Both the position numbers and the translations under genes were made by a program. From contig JAKOVH010000023.1 of assembly GCA_029782145.1 (NCBI GenBank), forward strand, positions 124,001 to 188,000: DNA of 64,000 nucleotides, in the 5' to 3' direction. The notes beneath the pieces are model-generated. The model searched no databases, was not told the origin of the DNA, and worked only from the letters and a program-made list of their open reading frames with translations. Origin of the DNA: Actinomycetes bacterium. Its GTDB lineage: Bacteria > Actinomycetota > Acidimicrobiia > Acidimicrobiales > Acidimicrobilacustridaceae. How positions within the stretch are numbered: the stretch's first letter is position 1; each line of letters starts with the position of its first letter. Shown in pieces: positions 40,611-49,743 of the stretch.

Positions 40611-41066
40611 TCAGCTCTCGGTGGTCTGGTCGGCGCGCTCGAGGGCGTCGAGCGCCTCGTTCACCGCGTCGGCCGCAAGGCGCGTGCTGGCCACGACCTC
40701 GGCGCCGGCGGCGAGCGCGGCGCCGACGAAGCCTCGGGCCCAGGTGTTCTCGTACACGATCAGAGCGGCCGCCCGGGCCGGCTCGACCGCGGCCGCAGCC
40801 TCGACGACGTCGTCGTCACCGAGCAGCCCGGAGCGGGCCCCGGCGAAGGCCGTGAACCCGCCGAGCGCGTCGGCGGAGAGGCCCTCGATGTCGATGCCCG
40901 AGACGGTGCCGTCGGCCTCCTTGCGGATCACCAGCAGGTCGAGGATCGTGACGACCCCCCGATCGACGAGGTCCAGCAGGGCGGCGGCGACGGTGCCGTC
41001 CATGTGGTCGGGGTCGAGCTCGAGGAGCAGGAAGTCGATCGGTCCGAGTGCAGCGTCGTCGGTCAT
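40611..41066 (-). CDS. DUF6325/DUF1269-like protein
   Basis: 151 residues. The pattern GPIDFLLLELDPDHMDGTVAAALLDLVDRGVVTILDLLVIRK and the later ALIVYENTWARGFVGAAL match the DUF6325 family of actinobacteria. The fold is alpha/beta with Gly/Ala-rich loops and no catalytic residues. It typically neighbours SHOCT proteins, as here on both sides, suggesting a shared envelope or stress function that has not been worked out. GAGGAG precedes ATG 41066. Confidence 0.82.
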   Translation of the reverse strand: MTDDAALGPIDFLLLELDPDHMDGTVAAALLDLVDRGVVTILDLLVIRKEADGTVSGIDIEGLSADALGGFTAFAGARSGLLGDDDVVEAAAAVEPARAAALIVYENTWARGFVGAALAAGAEVVASTRLAADAVNEALDALERADQTTES

Positions 41067-41154
41067 GGCGTCTTCTCCTCGGTGGTCGGCATGGCGTCGT
41101 GGTGGGCACCCGGCCGCCGCCGCAGCGACGGCCGGGCGATGTGCGCAGCGAACG

Positions 41155-41553
41155 TCACGAGCCGCCGAGGATCTTCGCCTTCATGGCCTGGAACTCGGCC
41201 TCGTCGATGACGCCCTTGTCGCGGAGCTCGGCGGCCTTGGCCAGCTCGTCGGTGGGGCTCGCCGAGGTCGTGACCACCGACTGGATGTAGTCGCGCTGGG
41301 CGGCGTCGATCGCCTGCGCCTGCGCCACGGCGTGCTCGCTCATCTTGTGGCCCCGGGCGATCAGGTAGACGAACACGCCGAGGTAGGGCAGGAAGATGAT
41401 GAAGATGGTCCAGATGGCCTTGGCCCAGCCGCTGAGGTCGGGGCTCCGGAACACGTCGGAGAACACGACGATCAGCAGCCAGATCCAGATGAAGAACAAC
41501 GTGAACCAGACGAACGACCAGAGGACCTGACCGGTCCCGAACTCTGCGAACAC
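41155..41553 (-). CDS. PLDc_N-type membrane protein with C-terminal SHOCT domain
   Basis: 132 residues. Two N-terminal helices (LWSFVWFTLFFIWIWLLIVV; AIWTIFIIFLPYLGVFVYLIARG) form the phospholipase-D N-terminal-like domain, which lacks any PLD catalytic HKD motif. The C-terminus is a SHOCT domain (ELAKAAELRDKGVIDEAEFQAMKAKILG). GTG 41553 has AGGGGG upstream. It is the first gene of a three-gene minus-strand group with DUF6325 and SHOCT proteins. Similar proteins appear in stress-induced envelope operons. The role here is unproven. Confidence 0.86.
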   Translation of the reverse strand: MFAEFGTGQVLWSFVWFTLFFIWIWLLIVVFSDVFRSPDLSGWAKAIWTIFIIFLPYLGVFVYLIARGHKMSEHAVAQAQAIDAAQRDYIQSVVTTSASPTDELAKAAELRDKGVIDEAEFQAMKAKILGGS

Positions 41554-41681
41554 CCGAACCCCCTGGGTTCCTCGAGGACGCACACCGGTGTCGGCCGGGC
41601 ACGGCCGACCATGCGGCCGGCGGAGAATGTCTACACGGGCACACATGGGCGCGCCAGCATCCTTCGGCGGTGGGTGGTGGC

Positions 41682-42659
41682 TCAGCCGCTGAAGCAACCT
41701 GCGAGGAAGTCCATCAGCGCCGGAGTGACGATGGTGTCGTCGGGGGCGCCCACGAGGGTGGTGAGGTCGGCGTGCTCGAGCGAGCGGGAGTCGAGCACGG
41801 TCGTCGCCACACCGGCTGCCCGGAGGGCGTCGACGAAGGCCCGGTGTTGCTCGATGCGCCAGTCGTCGCCCCGGGCGGCGATGAAGTAGCGGGGGATGCC
41901 CTTGCCGGCCGCCACGTGGTTGACCGGGGACGCGTCGGCCCAGACCGCCGGATCGGTCCCGAAGGCGTTGGTGTAGGTGGCCCTCCACCAGTCGGGGGCG
42001 GTGGTGGCCCCGGCCGTGACGTCGTAGCCCTCGCCATCCATGGAGGCAGCACACTCGATGGCGCTCACGCCGAGACCATGGGCGCCGAGGTAGCGCTCGT
42101 CGGTCGTGATCGCGGCGGTGATGCCACCGCCGGCGCTGTGCCCGAGCACCGCCACGTGCGTCGGGTCGATCCCGAGCGCTGGAGCCTGCTGGACGAGCCA
42201 CGCGACGGCGCTGGCGGCGTCGTCGTCGTGGACCGGGTGCTGCGGACTCGGTGGTGACAGGGCCGTGTCGGTCAGTCGGTAGTTCACGCTGGCGAACACG
42301 AACCCGGCGCCGGTGAACAGCGCGACCTTGTCGAGCATGTGCTCGGACTTGTCACCACCGGCCCATCCGCCGCCGTGCACCCACACCACGAGTGGGCGGC
42401 CAGCACATGTGCCTCGTTCACCGGCGGACGGTGTGGAGACGTCGACGCTGGTGAGGTCGGGGTCGACGCCCGGAATCGACGCGTACTGGAACGTGGCGGT
42501 GGTGCCGCATCCGAGCAAGGGCTCCGCTTCCATCGACGGGCCCGAGCTGCCGCTCGAGCATGCTCCGCCGATCAGGGACACCAGCAGCACCGTCGCCACG
42601 AGCCCGCGCCACCGCGACCGGCCGAACGCACTCGAGGGGCAGCATGGCTGACCTTCCAT
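41682..42659 (-). CDS. Alpha/beta-hydrolase lipoprotein (BD-FAE-like esterase)
   Basis: 325 residues. The signal peptide ends in SLIGGACSSG, a plausible lipobox. The oxyanion motif is VVWVHGGGWAGGD, the nucleophile elbow GHSAGGG, and the probable His is in SLEHADLTTL. The DDAASAVAWL helix is typical of carboxylesterase/BD-FAE families. It would act on acyl esters outside the membrane. It is divergent from ppk2 with a 102-bp shared region and stands alone. Confidence 0.87.
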   Translation of the reverse strand: MEGQPCCPSSAFGRSRWRGLVATVLLVSLIGGACSSGSSGPSMEAEPLLGCGTTATFQYASIPGVDPDLTSVDVSTPSAGERGTCAGRPLVVWVHGGGWAGGDKSEHMLDKVALFTGAGFVFASVNYRLTDTALSPPSPQHPVHDDDAASAVAWLVQQAPALGIDPTHVAVLGHSAGGGITAAITTDERYLGAHGLGVSAIECAASMDGEGYDVTAGATTAPDWWRATYTNAFGTDPAVWADASPVNHVAAGKGIPRYFIAARGDDWRIEQHRAFVDALRAAGVATTVLDSRSLEHADLTTLVGAPDDTIVTPALMDFLAGCFSG

Positions 42660-42717
42660 CCGTGCACCTCGGCTCCGGGTCGTGCTCGTCGGTGGCCCGG
42701 TCGACCGTACTCGCCGG

Positions 42718-42739
42718 CACGTGCGATTGTTGTCACGTG
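42718..42739. promoter_or_regulatory. Paired CACGTG palindromes between divergent genes
   Basis: CACGTG at 42718-42723 and 42734-42739, 16 bp start to start, lie between the hydrolase and ppk2 starts. They are candidate operator half-sites facing the same side of the helix within about 1.5 turns. A TTGACA follows the second copy. No partner regulator is evident. Confidence 0.35.
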
Positions 42740-42761
42740 TTGACATCCTGAGGAGAGCGCG

Positions 42762-43667
42762 GTGACGAAGCACAAGGGCAAGCAGAAACACCATCGGAAG
42801 CGCAGCGAAGGCGAACCCGAACACGCCGTGCCCGTGGGCCTCTCGGGTGAGCTGCGGCCCCTGCCCTCCGGCGAGCGCTCGTCGTCTCCGCCCGAGCGCA
42901 TGTCCCGCAAGGACTACGAGCGCGAGCTCGCCACGCTGCAGGGCGAGCTCGTGCACCTCCAACGATGGGTGGTCGACTCGGGCGCCAAGGTCTGCATCGT
43001 GTTCGAGGGACGCGACGCGGCCGGCAAGGGCGGCGTGATCAAGCGCATCACCGAACGGGTCAGCCCACGGGTGTTCCGCACGGTGGCCCTGCCCGCTCCG
43101 AGCGACCGCGAGAAGACCCAGATGTACATCCAGCGCTACGTCCCGCACCTCCCCGCGGCCGGCGAGGTCGTGATCTTCGACCGCAGCTGGTACAACCGGG
43201 CCGGCGTCGAACGGGTGATGGGCTTCTGCGCCGAGGACGAAGCGCAGCGCTTCCTGTCGATGGTCCCCGCCGTCGAGGCGGCGATGGTGCACTCCGGGAT
43301 CATCCTGCTGAAGTACTGGCTCGAGGTCTCCCAGCACGAGCAGACCCGGCGCCTCGAGGACCGCATCGACGACCCTCGCAAGACGTGGAAGCTCTCGCCG
43401 ATGGACCTCGAGTCCTACCGGCGCTGGTACGACTACTCGCGTGCGCGCGACGAGATGCTGGCCGCGACCGACACCCCGAGGACTCCCTGGTTCCTCGTCG
43501 ATTCCAACGACAAGCGCCGCGCCCGGCTCAACGTCATCTCCCACCTGCTCGAGGTGATCCCCTACGAGCACGTGCAAGAGCCAGCGGTGGTGCTGCCCGC
43601 ACGGCAGGCCCCCGACGGCTACGTCACCCCGGAGCTGGCGCACCGCTGGGTGCCCACCCGCTTCTGA
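42762..43667 (+). CDS. ppk2: Polyphosphate kinase 2
   Basis: 301 residues. The first 40 are basic and His/Lys-rich. The PPK2 core has Walker A FEGRDAAGKGGVIKRI, the lid segment with TQMYIQRYVPHLP, and Walker B VVIFDRSWYNRAGVERVMGF. KYWLEVSQHEQTRRLEDR and WKLSPMDLES complete the family. PPK2 uses polyphosphate to phosphorylate nucleotides (NDP or NMP). GTG 42762 has AGGAG 8 nt upstream. The P-type ATPase follows 18 bp later in the same direction, so they are likely co-transcribed. Confidence 0.94.
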   Translation: MTKHKGKQKHHRKRSEGEPEHAVPVGLSGELRPLPSGERSSSPPERMSRKDYERELATLQGELVHLQRWVVDSGAKVCIVFEGRDAAGKGGVIKRITERVSPRVFRTVALPAPSDREKTQMYIQRYVPHLPAAGEVVIFDRSWYNRAGVERVMGFCAEDEAQRFLSMVPAVEAAMVHSGIILLKYWLEVSQHEQTRRLEDRIDDPRKTWKLSPMDLESYRRWYDYSRARDEMLAATDTPRTPWFLVDSNDKRRARLNVISHLLEVIPYEHVQEPAVVLPARQAPDGYVTPELAHRWVPTRF

Positions 43668-43685
43668 TCCGACACGAGGACTGCC

Positions 43686-46433
43686 ATGGACGTGGTGACC
43701 GAGACCGCCACCATCGACGACGCTCACCTCCGACCGCCGGCCGAGGTGGCGGCGGCCCTGGCGGTGGACCCCGACGCGGGCCTCGGCAGCGCTGAGGGCG
43801 CGAGCCGGCTGGAGCGGTACGGGCCGAACGAGCTGCCGGCCGAGCCGCCGCCGAGCCTCTGGGTCGTGGCTCGCGGCCAGCTCGCCAACCCGATGAACAT
43901 CATGCTGCTCATCGTGGCGGTCGCCAGCTTCGCCATCGGCCAGATCGCGACCGGGATCGTGGTGGCCGCACTGGTGACGTTCAACGTCGTGATGGGCTCG
44001 AACCAGGAGCTGAAGGCGCGCGCCAGCGTCGACGCCCTCGCCAAGCTGCAGGTGCCCCACGCCCGGGTGCGTCGCGACGGCCGTGTCGCCGAGCTGGCCT
44101 CCACCGATCTGGTGCCCGGCGACCTCGTGCTGATCGAGGCCGGTGACCTCGTCCCGGCCGACGGACGACTGACGAGCTCCGCGACCCTGGAGGTGCAGGA
44201 GGCGGCGCTCACCGGCGAGAGCGCGCCGGTCGCCAAGGACCCGGGCGTCCTGCCGGCCGGCGACGTCGCACTCGGGGACCGCACCAACATGGTGTTCCAG
44301 AACACCCAGGTCACCCGAGGCTCGGCCACCTTCGTGGTGACGGCCACCGGCGTGAACACCCAGATGGGCCGCATCGCCCAGATGGTGACGGCGACCAAGC
44401 GGGTCAAGTCGCCGCTGCAACGAGAGCTCGACGGGATGACGAAGGTCTTCGGGCTGCTGGCGTGGGGAGCGGTCGCCGTCATCGCCGTCGTCGGCCTGGC
44501 GCGAGACCAAGACGGCGAGACGCTCGCCCTGCTGTGCATCTCCACCGCCATCGCGTCGATCCCGACCGGCTTGCCGACGTTCGTCCAGACGATGCTGTCG
44601 TCGGGGGCCCAGCGCCTCGCCCGGGAGAAGGCCGTCGTCAAGTCCCTCGCCGACGTCGAGACGCTCGGCGGGACCACGGTCATCAACTCCGACAAGACCG
44701 GCACGCTCACCATGAACGCCATGACGGTCGTGCAGCTCTACGGCGGCGGCCGCTGGTACCGGGTCGAGGGCTCCGGGTACGCGAAGACCGGCGCCATCCT
44801 CGGGGTGGCCGGCGGCGAGCCACCGGACTTCACACCGCTCGCCCTGGGCCTGTCGCTGTGCTCTGACGCCACCGTCGCCGACGACGGCACGGTCATCGGC
44901 GACCCGACCGAGGCGGCGCTCGTGGTGCTGGCCGCGAAGATGGGCGTCGACGCGGAGGCGACACGCCGTTCCATCACCCGCCGCTTCGAGGTGCCGTTCG
45001 ACTCGGACTACAAGTTCATGGCCACCTTCCACGACCGGCCCGACGCCATCCACGGCCCGGTCGTGCACCAACCCCACTTCATGGCGGTGAAGGGCGGGCC
45101 CGACGTCGTGCTGGCGCGGTGCGGCACCGCGCTCCGCGAGGGCGAGCTGGTGCCCGTGGACGACCTGCGCGAGGACATCCTCGACGCCAACCGCCAGCTG
45201 TCGGAACGAGGCCTGCGCGTCCTGGCCTTCGCTGCCCGCGGCCTCGACGGCGCCGAGATGGCGGCGGCCGAGGGCGACCCGATGGCCGCCGTCCACGATC
45301 TGGTGCTGGTCGGGCTGGTCGGCATCATCGACCCGCTGCGTCCCGAGGCCGTCGACGCGGTCCACACCGCGCTCGGCGCGGGCATCGACGTGCGCATGAT
45401 CACGGGCGACCACACCATCACCGCCCGGGCCATCGCCGACCAGCTCGGGCTCGGTCGGGGCGTCGCCACCGGCACCGAGCTCCAGCGGATGAGCGACGAC
45501 GAGGTGCTGAGCCGGCTTCCTGAGCTGCACGTGTTCGGCCGCGTGGCGCCCGAGGACAAGCTGAGGCTCGCCAAGCTGATGCAGGAGGCGGGCGACGTCG
45601 TCGCCATGACCGGCGACGCGGTCAACGACGCCGCCGCGCTCAAGCAGGCCGACATCGGTGTGGCCATGGGCTCCGGCTCGGAGGTGTCGAAGCAGGCAGC
45701 CAAGATCGTGCTCACCGACGACAACTTCGCCACCCTGGTCAGGGCGGTCGACCTGGGACGGGACATCTACCGGCGCATCTCGTCGTACATCAAGCTGCAG
45801 CTCACGATCCTGTCGTCGGTGCTGCAGCTGATGCTGCTGGCCACCATCTTCAACATCAACGGTGGCGTCGCCCTGTTCCCGATGCAGCTGCTGTTCTGCA
45901 AGTTCTTCGTGGTCGTCACCGTCGTCGTCGGGTTCATCGCCGACGTCCCCGACCCGGGGGTGATGGACCTGCCGCCACGCCAGCCGGGCACTCGCATCGT
46001 GAACCCACCGCAGATCGTCCGGTGGGCGATCAGCGGCTTCATCGTGGCCGCGAGCGCGCTCGCCGTCCTGCAGTGGGGCCCGGACGAGCCGAGCACCTCG
46101 GTCGGGTCCGTGTCGATGACGATGGCCTTCGCCGTGGTCGCCTTCAGCGCCGTCAACCTCGGGGTGGTCATGCGCAGGGAGCGCCAGGCACCGTGGTCGG
46201 CGCCGATGTTCCCGTACTTCGGGTGGCTCATCGCCGGTTGGACGCTCACCTGGGCAGCGGTGGAGCTCGGCATGCTGCAGCGCCTGCTCGACACGGTCTC
46301 GCTCACGGGCGGCCAGTGGCTGGTCGTGATCGGCCTCTCGCTGCTCACCCCGACCTTCGTCGGGATCGACAAGGCGATCCACCTCCGGCGTCTCCGGGCA
46401 CCCGGGGGCACCGTAGGCTCCACGACGATCTGA
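43686..46433 (+). CDS. P-type (P2-like) cation ATPase with non-canonical ion-site motifs
   Basis: 915 residues. All cytoplasmic signatures are present: TGES (176-179), SDKTGTLT with phosphorylated D336, MITGDH and the hinge TGDAVNDAAALKQADIG (normally GDGVNDAPAL). About ten helices are predicted. The transported-ion motifs differ: M4 has PTGLP (293-297) instead of PEGLP, and M6 shows QLLFCKFFVVVTVV where NLVTDxxPA is usual, so key carboxylates are missing. Its ion is uncertain (H+, K+ or a lipid-like substrate cannot be excluded). It follows ppk2 by 18 bp. Confidence 0.86.
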   Translation: MDVVTETATIDDAHLRPPAEVAAALAVDPDAGLGSAEGASRLERYGPNELPAEPPPSLWVVARGQLANPMNIMLLIVAVASFAIGQIATGIVVAALVTFNVVMGSNQELKARASVDALAKLQVPHARVRRDGRVAELASTDLVPGDLVLIEAGDLVPADGRLTSSATLEVQEAALTGESAPVAKDPGVLPAGDVALGDRTNMVFQNTQVTRGSATFVVTATGVNTQMGRIAQMVTATKRVKSPLQRELDGMTKVFGLLAWGAVAVIAVVGLARDQDGETLALLCISTAIASIPTGLPTFVQTMLSSGAQRLAREKAVVKSLADVETLGGTTVINSDKTGTLTMNAMTVVQLYGGGRWYRVEGSGYAKTGAILGVAGGEPPDFTPLALGLSLCSDATVADDGTVIGDPTEAALVVLAAKMGVDAEATRRSITRRFEVPFDSDYKFMATFHDRPDAIHGPVVHQPHFMAVKGGPDVVLARCGTALREGELVPVDDLREDILDANRQLSERGLRVLAFAARGLDGAEMAAAEGDPMAAVHDLVLVGLVGIIDPLRPEAVDAVHTALGAGIDVRMITGDHTITARAIADQLGLGRGVATGTELQRMSDDEVLSRLPELHVFGRVAPEDKLRLAKLMQEAGDVVAMTGDAVNDAAALKQADIGVAMGSGSEVSKQAAKIVLTDDNFATLVRAVDLGRDIYRRISSYIKLQLTILSSVLQLMLLATIFNINGGVALFPMQLLFCKFFVVVTVVVGFIADVPDPGVMDLPPRQPGTRIVNPPQIVRWAISGFIVAASALAVLQWGPDEPSTSVGSVSMTMAFAVVAFSAVNLGVVMRRERQAPWSAPMFPYFGWLIAGWTLTWAAVELGMLQRLLDTVSLTGGQWLVVIGLSLLTPTFVGIDKAIHLRRLRAPGGTVGSTTI

Positions 46434-46455
46434 CACCCGGCCAGGCGAGGCACAG

Positions 46456-46469
46456 GGGCCGATCGGCCC
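46456..46469. repeat. 14-bp perfect palindrome
   Basis: GGGCCGATCGGCCC lies 23 bp after the ATPase stop and about 95 bp before the monooxygenase start. It could be part of a terminator (it extends imperfectly to ACAGGG...CCCTGT) or an operator. Confidence 0.4.
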
Positions 46470-46564
46470 TGTCGAGCGACACGCGCTGGCGCGTAAGCCA
46501 GGCACATGACCCGGAAGGTGGAGGGTCGCACCCGCACGCGCACGAGGACCGAAGGGGAGCGAGG

Positions 46565-48514
46565 ATGACCGAGGCCGAGCTGTACGCCGGCAACCCGCAC
46601 GTGGGCCTGCCGATCACCGACGACGACGCCGCGATCGCGGCGATGCTCGAGGACGTGAGCATCCCGACGCTCGTGCTGTCGATGGTCCACATGACCGGTG
46701 ACCCGTCGTGGATCCGCGGTCCGATTCGGCCGCTCGGCCTGTTCCTCAACGAGATCCAGGGCTACCTGCCGGAGGAGCAGAAGGCCGAGGTCCGGGCGCG
46801 GGCCCTGGAGGCCATCGCCGCCTTCCGCGACGGCGGGTGCGTGCTGCCCCCTCCGCCCGACGTGGAGCTGCTCAAGGAGATGATGGCGTGGCTCGTCTGC
46901 GAGCCCGTCCCGGACGAGTACGTGCCAATGGTGCTCGAGGAGATGGAGCTCGACGGCGGCGACCCCCGAGCGGTGGTCACCACCTCGGCGCCGGAGGCCC
47001 GCGCCGCGCTGCCCGTGGTGGTCGTCGGGGCCGGCGAGTCCGGGGTCCTGGCGGGCATCCGCCTGAAGCAGGCCGGCATCCCGTTCACGATCGTCGAGAA
47101 GGACGCCGGCATCGGGGGAACCTGGTACGAGAACACCTACCCCGGCTGCCGGGTGGACGTGGGCAACCACTTCTACTGCTACTCGTTCGAGCCCTCGGAC
47201 CACTGGACCGAGTACTTCGCCCAGCAGCCGGAGATCCAGCGGTACTTCGAGGACGTGGCGACCAAGCACGGCATCGTCGAGCACGTCCGCTTCTCCACCG
47301 AGGTGCTGCGGGCGACGTGGGACGAGAGCGCCGGGGTGTGGCACGTGCTGGTGCGCACCCCCGACGGCAGCGAGGAGACGCTCGACGCCCGCGCCGTGAT
47401 CACGGCGGTGGGCCAGCTCAACCGACCCCACGTCCCCGACATCCCGGGCATCGACACCTTCGAGGGCCCGATGTTCCACTCCGCCCGTTGGGACCACTCG
47501 GTCGACCACACCGGCAAGCGGGTCGTCGTCATCGGGGCGGGCGCCAGCGGCTTCCAGATCGTCCCGACCATCGCCCCCGACGTGGAGCACCTCACCGTGT
47601 TCCAGCGGACGGCGCAGTGGATGTTCCCCAACCCCAACTACCACGAGAAGGTCCCGCCGGGGATGACCTGGGCGATCCGCCACCTTCCCTTCTACGGCCG
47701 CTGGTACCGGTTCCTGCTGTTCTGGCCGGGCACCGACGGCTCGCTCGCCAGCGCCCGGATCGACCCCGACTGGCCTCACCAGGACCGCTCGGTCAACGAG
47801 CGCAACGACCTCGCCCGCCAGATGTTCACCGACTGGATCACCCAGCAGGTGGGCGACGACCCCGAGCTGCTGGCCAAGGTCATCCCCGACTACCCGGCCA
47901 CCGGGAAGCGCACGCTGCAGGACAACGGGAGCTGGTTGGCGGCGCTGAAGCGCGACAACGTCGAGCTCGTGCGTGAGGGCATCGACCACATCGACGAGAC
48001 CGGCGTGGTCACGGCCTCCGGCCAGCACCACGACGCCGACATCATCGTGCTGGCCACCGGCTTCACCATGACCAAGGTGCTGTTCCCCATGGAGTTCGTC
48101 GGGCGCGGCGGGGTGACGCTCAACGAGTTCTGGGCCGATCGGCCGTCGGCGTACCTCGGCATCACCGTGCCCGGGTTCCCGAACCTGTTCATGATGTACG
48201 GGCCCAGCACGCACCTGAACCACGGCGGCAGCCTGATCTTCCACTCGGAGTGCCAGATGCGCTACATCGGCGGCTGCCTCGACCTCCTGGCGGGCAGCGG
48301 CAAGACGGCGATGGAGCCGCGCCCCGAGCTGTACGAGGCGTACCACCGCAAGCACCAGGACGAGATCCGCCAGCTGGTGTGGTCGAGCCCGCTGATCAAG
48401 CACACGCACTTCCGCAACGCGGAGGGCGAGATCCACACCGTCAGCCCGTTCCGGTTGGTCGACTACTGGAACTGGACCCGCCATGTCGAGCCCGGTGACT
48501 TCGTCCTCAGCTGA
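46565..48514 (+). CDS. Baeyer-Villiger-type flavin monooxygenase with N-terminal helical extension
   Basis: 649 residues. A 140-residue helical N-terminal extension precedes the FAD fold (VVVVGAGESGVLAGIRLKQAG; GIGGTWYENTYPGCRVD). The Baeyer-Villiger fingerprint FEGPMFHSARWDH is complete, and VVVIGAGASGFQIVP is the NADPH fold. These long forms resemble ketone- and steroid-oxidising enzymes. ATG 46565 has AAGGGGAG upstream. Its 3' end overlaps the channel gene by 32 bp. Confidence 0.92.
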   Translation: MTEAELYAGNPHVGLPITDDDAAIAAMLEDVSIPTLVLSMVHMTGDPSWIRGPIRPLGLFLNEIQGYLPEEQKAEVRARALEAIAAFRDGGCVLPPPPDVELLKEMMAWLVCEPVPDEYVPMVLEEMELDGGDPRAVVTTSAPEARAALPVVVVGAGESGVLAGIRLKQAGIPFTIVEKDAGIGGTWYENTYPGCRVDVGNHFYCYSFEPSDHWTEYFAQQPEIQRYFEDVATKHGIVEHVRFSTEVLRATWDESAGVWHVLVRTPDGSEETLDARAVITAVGQLNRPHVPDIPGIDTFEGPMFHSARWDHSVDHTGKRVVVIGAGASGFQIVPTIAPDVEHLTVFQRTAQWMFPNPNYHEKVPPGMTWAIRHLPFYGRWYRFLLFWPGTDGSLASARIDPDWPHQDRSVNERNDLARQMFTDWITQQVGDDPELLAKVIPDYPATGKRTLQDNGSWLAALKRDNVELVREGIDHIDETGVVTASGQHHDADIIVLATGFTMTKVLFPMEFVGRGGVTLNEFWADRPSAYLGITVPGFPNLFMMYGPSTHLNHGGSLIFHSECQMRYIGGCLDLLAGSGKTAMEPRPELYEAYHRKHQDEIRQLVWSSPLIKHTHFRNAEGEIHTVSPFRLVDYWNWTRHVEPGDFVLS

Positions 48515-49544
48515 CGAGGGCGCCTCGAGCCGGCCGTGGGTGGAGCGGCCGGACGCGCCCGACCCGTGGCGGCCGGTGCGGCGGGGCTTCGTCGCGCTGG
48601 GGTTGGTCATCGTCGCCGGCACGCTCGGCTACGTCGTCCTGGGCCTGAGCCTGCTCGACGCGCTGTACCAGACCGTGACGACGGTCTCGACGGTGGGCTT
48701 CCGGGAGGTGGGGGAGTCGACCGGCGCCTGGAAGGCGTTCACGATGGTGCTGATCCTCACCGGTGTGGGCGTCGTGCTGTACACACTCACCGTCACCCTC
48801 GAGACGCTGGTCGAGGGCCGCGTCACCGACCACCTCCGGAGCCGCCGCATGAGCCGAGAGATCGACGAGATGTCGGGCCACGTGGTGGTGTGCGGCTGGG
48901 GCCGCATCGGTCGGCGGGCGGCCGCCGACCTCACCGCCGCGGGCCGGCAGGTGGTGGTGGTCGACCGCGACGAGCGCGTGCGGCAGTGCTCGCAGCCGTA
49001 CGTGCTCGGCGACGCCACCGACGACGACGTCCTGGCCGCCGCCGGGCTGGCTCGCGCCTCGACGCTGATCGCCGCGCTCAGCGCCGACACCGACAACGTC
49101 TACGTCACCCTCAGCGCCCGGGCCCTGCGGCCCGACCTGTTCATCATCGCCCGGGCCCGTCTGGAGTCCGCCGAGGCCAAGCTGGTCCAGGCCGGCGCCG
49201 ACCGGGTGGTGAACCCCCAGCTGATCGGCGGCTCCCGGGTGGCGGCCCTCACCCTGCAGCCCCACGTGGTCGAGTTCGTCGACGTCGTGATGCACGAGGC
49301 CAACATGGAGTTCCGCCTCGAGGAGATCGAAGTGCCGGATCGCTCGGTGCTGGTGGGACGGTCGATCCGGGAGGCCGGCATCCGCGACCGCACGGGGGCC
49401 ATGGTCCTCGGCGTGCGGGAGGTCGACGGCACCTTCGTCGCCAACCCTCCACCCGACACGCCGGTGTGCGCCGGACAGGTCCTCATCGCCATCGGCACCC
49501 CCGACCAGCTGGCCGGCCTGCGCAAGGTGGCCGACGAGCAGTAG
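48483..49544 (+). CDS. Potassium channel/RCK (TrkA-N) protein
   Basis: 353 residues. A short two-helix channel unit (helices about 34-54 and 86-108) flanks a pore loop, LYQTVTTVSTVGFREVG. The selectivity filter reads TVGFRE rather than TVGYGD. The RCK NAD-binding fold follows (HVVVCGWGRIGRRAAADL) and a TrkA-C-like domain ends the protein (PDRSVLVGRSIREAGIR). It should form a ligand-gated K+ channel of the MthK type, though the altered filter may change selectivity. The start overlaps the monooxygenase by 32 bp. Confidence 0.88.
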   Translation: MSSPVTSSSADEGASSRPWVERPDAPDPWRPVRRGFVALGLVIVAGTLGYVVLGLSLLDALYQTVTTVSTVGFREVGESTGAWKAFTMVLILTGVGVVLYTLTVTLETLVEGRVTDHLRSRRMSREIDEMSGHVVVCGWGRIGRRAAADLTAAGRQVVVVDRDERVRQCSQPYVLGDATDDDVLAAAGLARASTLIAALSADTDNVYVTLSARALRPDLFIIARARLESAEAKLVQAGADRVVNPQLIGGSRVAALTLQPHVVEFVDVVMHEANMEFRLEEIEVPDRSVLVGRSIREAGIRDRTGAMVLGVREVDGTFVANPPPDTPVCAGQVLIAIGTPDQLAGLRKVADEQ

Positions 49545-49584
49545 CGCGCAGCGCGCTGGGCACCGCGCGCCCCGCATTCGACCA

Positions 49585-49614
49585 TTGACGTTCCGCGCGG
49601 GAGCCGGTTACCCT
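49585..49614 (+). promoter_or_regulatory. Promoter of the second MerR gene
   Basis: TTGACG (49585-49590), an 18-nt spacer and TACCCT (49609-49614) form a good promoter, with a leader of about 120 nt before ATG 49744. The leader may hold further control elements; I see no clear structure. Confidence 0.65.
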
Positions 49615-49743
49615 TCCGCCACGGTCACACGCCCGTAGTTTCACCGATGTCGTCCCGGTCCAGTCGACCGACGGCGACCACCCCGAGCCATCGACGGTCC
49701 GGGATCGTCCGGTGACGCGAGGGCCAGCGAGAAGCGAGGCCAC

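Noticed and set aside
41682..46505. 1607-codon open frame on the minus strand opposite ppk2 and the ATPase
   Set aside because: Its translation is His/Arg/Gly/Val-rich shadow sequence of the real plus-strand genes; only the 41682-42659 end is the genuine hydrolase.
39579..49544. Prophage or integrative element as the origin of the 10-kb block
   Set aside because: No integrase, phage genes, direct repeats or tRNA target were seen; the genes look like ordinary accessory chromosomal functions.
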